In this document: piece by piece, positions 58,201 to 64,000 of the stretch
Layout of the letters: every line of letters starts with the position of its first letter
How positions within the stretch are numbered: the stretch's first letter is position 1
Assembly: GCF_018812025.1 (NCBI RefSeq)
Contig: NC_063045.1
Coordinates: 16,414,546 to 16,478,545, forward strand
DNA: 64,000 bases
Source: Megalobrama amblycephala
Taxonomy: Eukaryota; Chordata; Actinopteri; Cypriniformes; Xenocyprididae
Reading direction: 5' to 3'
Position numbers and translations under genes: made by a program
The notes under the pieces: generated by a model
Told to the model about the DNA's origin: nothing
Databases searched by the model: none
Seen by the model: only the letters and a program-made list of their open reading frames with translations

Positions 58201-61200
58201 TCCAGGTGTAAAAGCAGGGGCTGGGATACTTCCGGCAGGGGACTTGGCGCCAAGGCTGCTGGGGCATGGGCTAGTAGAGCCTTGGCTATGGCAAGCTCTT
58301 GCCTCAAAGTCTTGATCTGTGTCAAGCTCCATGCTGACAGTACAATCCCTAAGGGATGAGTCCTCATCTAATGTCTCTTGGATGTCCTCTGTCCGCACAT
58401 GGATGCCGGTGTCTACTTCAGTGGTGGAAGAGCTAGCAACCCCTTTGAATGATTCTGAAATGGAGTCTAGCTCGCCATCCTTTGCTTTGAGGTTCAGTTC
58501 ACTTTTATTCTGCAGGTGAAGAAAAAAGCCCTCACCAGTCGCATGGGCCCTGGGGCTCTGTGATTGCTTCTCTGAGTTGTGGATGATCTCAAGGGCCTCT
58601 TCGATGCTAGGTGGCCCTGAGCCATTTAGACGACTGTTAAGATTTTGTGGCTGGCTGTCAGGACAGCCTTCCTCCTCAATGCCCATGTTCTTGCCATTGA
58701 TAGGCTGAAAGGACAGGTTTCTCTTGATGCCCCTTGTCCCGTGGGGCACCTTGAAACCAAAACCTTCAGTGCTGGCAGACCGAGTCATTCCTCGGCCAGT
58801 AGGTGTTTGATTGGTGCACTCTTTATCAAATGGGATTTCAAAGGACACACCCTGAGTAGCAGACCTGCAGAAAGACGACAGGATGGCATCCAATGGCATA
58901 TGTTTTAAACTCTATGGCTTAAAGTCTCAATAATGAAATAAAACTGCACTTACTTCTTCTCCTTGGGCCAAGTACCCATGAAGCTGTCCACAAATGACAT
59001 TGAGGTCGATCGCCTGATCTCACCTGTATAACACACATATATAATTTATATAGCACTGGGTGCATTTAGTACTTATATTTTGTTGTCATAAAACACATTT
59101 TAGACTTCTGATATTTACCTGAGCCTGAAGTCTGTGGTTGAGGTCGGAGGGGGAGACTTAAACATAAAAATAAAAAATAGGAATAATCAATGCAATTTTA
59201 CATTTGAATTTCAACAGCTACAAACAAAGTTAAAAAAATGAGGGGGATTTTTTTTCATTAAAGATGTTTCTTATATACCTTGGTCTGTCTGGACTAGGAG
59301 GTCTTTCCATGAAACTCCTCTTTGTGACTTTTGAGATGGGGACAGATGGCAGATTTTTTAGTGAAGGGGCTGGTGCTATAAATCACAAGACAAATGTGTC
59401 AATATACAAATGTAAAGACCACTGGTTAACATTTCTGTACAAAACATTCTGTTATAAGATTAGTTTACCTTCAGTGTCCAACACCTGAGGTTGAACAAAT
59501 GGCGGTTTAACAACCTCGAACCACCAGAAGAGCTCAGCCATAAACACAAGATAGTTATTCTGATAAAAACAAACAAACAAACAAACAATAACTTTAGTAT
59601 TTCATACATATATATATATAATAAGGAGAGGTGTGCAAGCATTTTCCCACTAAAATAATATGTTTGTATAAAACCTGTACATGCAATATTCCTTCTCTCC
59701 CACAAGATGTCTCTGCAATTCTCTAAATCCTGTTAGTGAATGAACAGGCACCACCTGGAGACAAGAACGTTCTCCTTCGTTTTCCTTCAAATTTAATTGT
59801 ATAGCTAATATATAAGGAATGTTAAGGAATTATATAATATACAGTATATATAGCTTTCTGATTGCTTGGTCTAATAACACAATCTTTTTGTGTTATGGCC
59901 AACATCTTTATGCCAAGACTACAGAATCCATGACCTTGAATTCATTGAGGGTACCTGACAAGATGAAAAATGTCTCTGATACACTATTCCCACTCAGCAG
60001 AAATTGTACACAGCAGTTAAAAGGCACAGGGTAACAGCAGCAATTATCTGAGGCCACTCCCAGAAGACATTACCTCAGCATTTTAATTGACTTTCAACAA
60101 AGACTCTTTGCTCTCTTTATAGGTTACAGTAGCTCTAAGCCACATCTATTCCATATAACCAAATGATTAAAGCATTTGTTCATCTTATAATCCAAGGCAT
60201 CATTTGTTAACCTTTCCAACAGCCTTTAATAATAAAACTGATGTCACTTGCTAGCAAATTAGCAAAAACAACAGCACCCATTTTCAAATTATTCAAATAC
60301 ACTCTAGTGAAATTTGTATTTTCCCTTCACAGCCTCACTGATTTTATGCAGTGTCATGAAACCTCATCTACCAGTGCTATTAGCAATAACTAAAGAAATG
60401 AATAAAGGGGTCCACTGGAAACATCTGTATGGAGTGGTTGAAAGAGCTGGAGCAGGCGCGTGTCTGTACCCAGATGGTGTTTGGCACACACGTCCTCTCC
60501 CCCATCTGCCTGTCTACCTACTTATTCACACAAAAGGCGTGAACATATTATTAGAAAGCTTATCTATAGTTTTAGGGGATGGAAATTAGGGCTGTCAAAC
60601 GATTAATCGCGATTAATCGCATACAAAATAAAAGTTTGAGTTTGCATAATATATGTGTGAGTAATGTGTGTAAATAATATGTATATAAAAATACACACAA
60701 ATTAATGTATATATTTAAGAGAAATATGTTATTTATGTACAAAAAAAATGTATTTTATATATAATATAAATTATATAAAAATATAAATAAATACATATAC
60801 TTGTAAATATTTCTCAAATATATACATGGATGTGTTTGTATTTATATATACATAATAATTACACACAGTACACCCATATATATTAGGCAAACTCAAACTT
60901 TTATTTTGTATGCGATTAATCGCGATTAATCGTTTGACAGCCCTAATGGAAATATTACTTTCAATTAGGGATGCCAATTTAAAGTGTTAATTTAGTACAA
61001 TTAATTATATTAAAAAATAATATATAAAAAATGAATTATGCTATCTGACACGTATGCAAATTCCTTAATAACAGCATGAAAACAGAATGAAATAGAATCT
61101 TTAAGAGAGTGTTTTTTAAAAACATGTCGCTTATTATATGCCAGAGAATTTTGCATTATTACTGCGGTCAATCAATTAAAAATGGTAATACTAATAATAA

Positions 61201-64000
61201 TATTAATTTTGTGATGCTAATTAAAATATTAAATTAGAAAAAAAAAGCACATGTGCTAACCGCACTGAACATTTCGATAAAAGGAAGCAGCGGGGATTAG
61301 AGCACTGACAGAAACTGGGTCAAGGTTACAGCTCAGTGACCTGCTCTCAATTCCACTCACATCTCTGAGATTCAGCTCTGAAATCTGGCACTGTATCAGA
61401 CTGTATCAGACGCTGATCATGTCCTCTAACCAGAGGCTGTTAGGTGCAAATAAAACCCAACACAGTGTGAGATTTTGCTGCCATTTGTGGAACTACAGTT
61501 TAAACAAAAACCAGGTGGGACTTTGATTCCAGTAGCATTGCTCTCTGTTTAGGAGTTTCTAAGGTTATTTCAAACAACCTCTTTATGGTTTAGCAAGTGT
61601 AGCCAGGTTTCCAAATCCATTGTGCCTGCCTTAAACTACATCTCTACATTCTCTTTCTCTAACCGCTGAAACCAATCGTTTCATAACATGGATTTTAACA
61701 CTACAGGCAGAATTCAGGCTTTATTTCAAGAAGTAAGGCTTCTCAGCATGCATGACTGAAAATCTTGGCTGCAGATGTTCTTTCTATCCAGTCCAGAGTC
61801 CAAACCAGAGAGAACCAAGATCAAAGACATGACAATATAACATTCAGAAAGAAAAAAAACTGGTCTTCCCTTCCATCTGAGAATGGTGAGAGAGTTGTTT
61901 TAGAACTGACAGAGTAGTCCGAAGGTAAATATCTCTAGTTTGATTCTCGTTTTTAATAACATTGTAAGATATTAAGAGGAAGAAATCTCACATCAGTAGG
62001 TATTTCACATAGCAAAGCACAGTATAAAAGCAAAAAAGGGCCTAGGCTTCTTGGCATAGAAAGCCACAATGGCTTATTTATGGTTATTTTAAATGTGATT
62101 TTGTTGCTGTTTTAGTCAATGGCACTAGTCTTTTGTAGAATCTGCTTCCATTGGGAGGCTGGTTTAAACAGCAGCGTTTAAAGGCACGCCTCATGCTTTT
62201 GGCTTTTTAACAGGAATAAAGCCAAGTCCCTCTGTGCTATTGCGAGAAAAGGGCTCCAAATAACAGCATCCCACCAATCGCATATGTTGTGGCCTAAGAA
62301 ATTTGACAAACCTGGACCTGCAGTTGTAACATATCAACCAATGAAATTGAAGGCAATGAACTTGGGGAACTTAAGGTTCTACTATGGCATCAAGTTGTAA
62401 AACACTTCTAACTGAAACCAAATCTGGACGCAAGTTGTATCTGAAGGCTTACTTTGAGGGAAGAATGAGCGTAGAGCATGTCCTCCAGATTGAAGTGGCA
62501 GCAGTGGTTCAAGTGCTCCCTGCAGAAGTCCTGGATGAGCTGAAGGTTGTACAGACTGTCTGCCAGTGACATGGTCTCCTTCAGGCAAATGTCTGTAAAT
62601 CAAAGACAATTCAAAGTGCTACACTAATCAGGCACTACTCAATGAGACAGATCAGCTGGCCTATGTGGCAGATTCTACAAGGACTCAACCAATCACAGGG
62701 AAGCCAATTAATCATGGAGTTTAAATGCCAGTCATGTGATTTAGTCTTTGGAGATAAATCTAATTGCATCCATCATTTGATTTCACAGCTAGGCGGAAGA
62801 ATAGTTCTAGTCCTCTTCATCACTGCGATTAGATTAACAGTAAATTCAAGATGATTAAAGTCATATAAAAGCTTTCTAAATGAGTAGTTGTACATTATTG
62901 TATTCACTAATTCAAAGTCCAATGAAACTTGCAAAATGGCTGAAATCGTTTTACAGCATGTTAAAAATAACATTCAAAACACTTAACTTGTGTAATGTGA
63001 CATTTTAAAGTGAAACTGAATATTCAGGAGTAAATAATGCTATAATGCTAATAATGTAATAATGTTAATAATGAATAAATACCAAATAGAAAATTTAAAT
63101 CTAAATAAAATATTGTGAAAACATATAAACATCCTATTCTATATATAATATTTAAAAAAAAAATTATAATATTAATACAAGATGTGCAAGATTACTATAT
63201 TTATATTTTTCACAGTATTTTTCTAGATTCAATTGTTGTATGGTTTTGTTGTGAAATGATAAAAAAAACAAAACAAACAAACATTTGTCTGGGCTCCAAC
63301 AACTTAAATATCATATAATTTTTAAAAAATATTATGGAAAAAATATAAACATAATAATAACTTATAAAATTTACTTATAAAAATGCTGTAATGTTTTATT
63401 TCATTAAAAAAATATAAAAATAATACACAATATTTTTTATGAAATGTTATAAAACATTCGACTATTGCAAAATGCATAATATTTTAGAATATTGTAGAAA
63501 ATATGAGTATAATATTATACTATGATTTTTTTTATTTTATAATATAAAACATTCAATAAAAATACACAATATTAATGTATTTTTTGATGCAATGATAGAA
63601 AAAACTTGTCCATGAATATATCATACATCCTCATTTACATTTTTATGATATGCAATTAAACCTGAATTTGTGCATATCAGGCACATCCTTACTGTTGAAA
63701 TGTGTATCATAAGACTGCATTTAATAAGAAAGTAAATAGGGTTCATTTTGATTACACATTGTCTTCAACAGCTCCCACACACTATTCCCTCTGAACCTTG
63801 CATTTTATTTAGTGCACAGTAATGTTGAAGGTTTTGGCAGGTTTACGTACCTCCGAGGCTGACGATGGCGGGGCAGTAGAAGTGCAGCAGGGCGGCGAGG
63901 GCACAGCCATCTGTGCTGTCCTTCAGGAGGTTGTCCACCGGGGGGATCCAGGGAACCATCTTGGGCAGAACCTGCTCCTTCCTATAACGTGCCTGGAGCA
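53223..64000 (-). CDS. camsap2: Calmodulin-regulated spectrin-associated protein 2 (microtubule minus-end binder), 5' end outside window
   Basis: Exons 5' to 3': 63851-64000 (runs off the edge), 62453-62592, 59469-59559, 59279-59375, 59119-59156, 58954-59023, 56845-58864, 55896-56032, 55589-55809, 54920-54986, 53981-54099, 53605-53723, 53223-53528; 1190 in-frame codons, against roughly 1490 in human. Order: CAMSAP-type CH domain (VPWIPPVDNLLKD, GCALAALLHFYCP, LADSLYNLQLIQDFC, FMAELFWWFEVVKPPF); a 2.0 kb exon with RSASTEGFGF, MTSFAEQKFRKLN, the coiled coil RLEEKRRAIEAQKKKVEAAF, VVSPPQPSPQKQV and PRLRRFSPSQ; helical AALLEKRLRRERE and RRKQLKLMEDMDTLVKPRP; and the C-terminal CKK domain (NKHIIQNALAHCCLAGKVNE, NNFLILFRDSGCQFRSLYTY, IHSHLWQTKKPGTPKK). 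CAMSAP2 coats and stabilises non-centrosomal microtubule minus ends. The motifs fit CAMSAP2 better than CAMSAP1/3; whether it is the fish 2a or 2b copy cannot be told. The acceptor at 54100 is less certain. Confidence 0.93.
55174..55258. repeat. (TA)n microsatellite
   Basis: About 42 uninterrupted TA dinucleotides in the camsap2 intron 54987-55588. Confidence 0.97.
56033..56844 (-). other. camsap2 intron, nothing recognised
   Basis: No exon-like sequence seen on either strand. The minus-strand frame 56390-56641 matches no family. Confidence 0.5.
59560..62452 (-). other. camsap2 intron splitting the CH domain; contains one hAT MITE
   Basis: 2.9 kb between the two exons that join as SSLK|NNYL in the CH domain. 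Apart from the MITE at 60587-60945 no exon or repeat was recognised. Confidence 0.55.
60579..60953. repeat. hAT-type MITE with perfect 8 bp target duplication
   Basis: 359 bp unit (60587-60945) with ends TAGGGCTGTCAAACGATTAA and its exact complement, each followed by a second TCGCGATTAATCGC motif. The flanks are identical octamers ATGGAAAT (60579-60586 and 60946-60953). Octamer duplications and TAGGG ends are diagnostic of hAT elements. The interior is AT-rich with no ORF. Confidence 0.93.
62593..63850 (-). other. camsap2 intron, strongly AT-rich
   Basis: No exon seen. From about 63000 to 63640 the sequence is almost only A and T with many AATAAT/TATAAT words but no fixed period. The open frames here are chance. 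Confidence 0.55.

Noticed and set aside
56996..58908. Multiple plus-strand open frames across the large camsap2 exon
   Set aside because: Shadows of a 2.0 kb minus-strand exon whose translation matches CAMSAP2 throughout.

Overview
The window is nuclear DNA of a teleost fish, most likely a cyprinid. The evidence is vertebrate split genes with GT-AG introns, dense foldback/MITE elements of the kind typical of cyprinid genomes, a tRNA-derived SINE, a broken Tc1-like transposon and long (TA)n tracts. There is no sign of bacterial, plasmid or viral organisation. Gene names come from recognising translated exons against vertebrate families. Exon ends were read from splice signals and checked by reading-frame arithmetic; the coding lengths of all five genes close in frame.

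Layout, left to right. (1) 1720-5444 (+): the last eight exons of ubxn6 (UBX-domain cofactor of the p97/VCP ATPase); its 5' exons lie before the window. (2) 7701-18283 (-): complete chaf1a, the large subunit of chromatin assembly factor 1 (15 coding exons, 841 codons), tail-to-tail with ubxn6. (3) 20693-25782 (+): complete scamp4-like secretory carrier membrane protein (231 codons), head-to-head with chaf1a. The roughly 2.4 kb between their start codons holds CCAAT, E2F-like, ZNF143/SBS-like and E-box motifs. (4) 28308-40103 (-): complete class-4 transmembrane semaphorin, probably the fish-specific sema4e (14 coding exons, 793 codons), tail-to-tail with scamp4 across a very compact two-sided poly(A) region at 27764-27802. 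(5) 53223-64000 (-): the 3' thirteen exons of camsap2 (microtubule minus-end binding protein), continuing past the right edge.

The rest is introns, UTRs and repeats. Two large minisatellites stand out: 33745-35960 inside a semaphorin intron (about 76 bp dimeric unit) and 45323-48628 between the semaphorin and camsap2 (units rich in the palindrome TGACGTCA, with a 473 bp higher-order duplication). At least eight inverted-repeat elements, most with unrelated interiors, sit in or beside TTAA sites, and two others have 8 bp hAT-type target duplications.

The five genes do not form a pathway. They are a vertebrate housekeeping/neuronal gene neighbourhood: protein quality control, replication-coupled nucleosome assembly, membrane traffic, axon guidance and microtubule organisation. 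I found no convincing undescribed biological system. The observations most worth checking are a changed PCNA-binding motif and missing HP1-binding motif in Chaf1a, a GC-AG intron in scamp4, the CRE-palindrome minisatellite and the set of TTAA-targeted MITE families.
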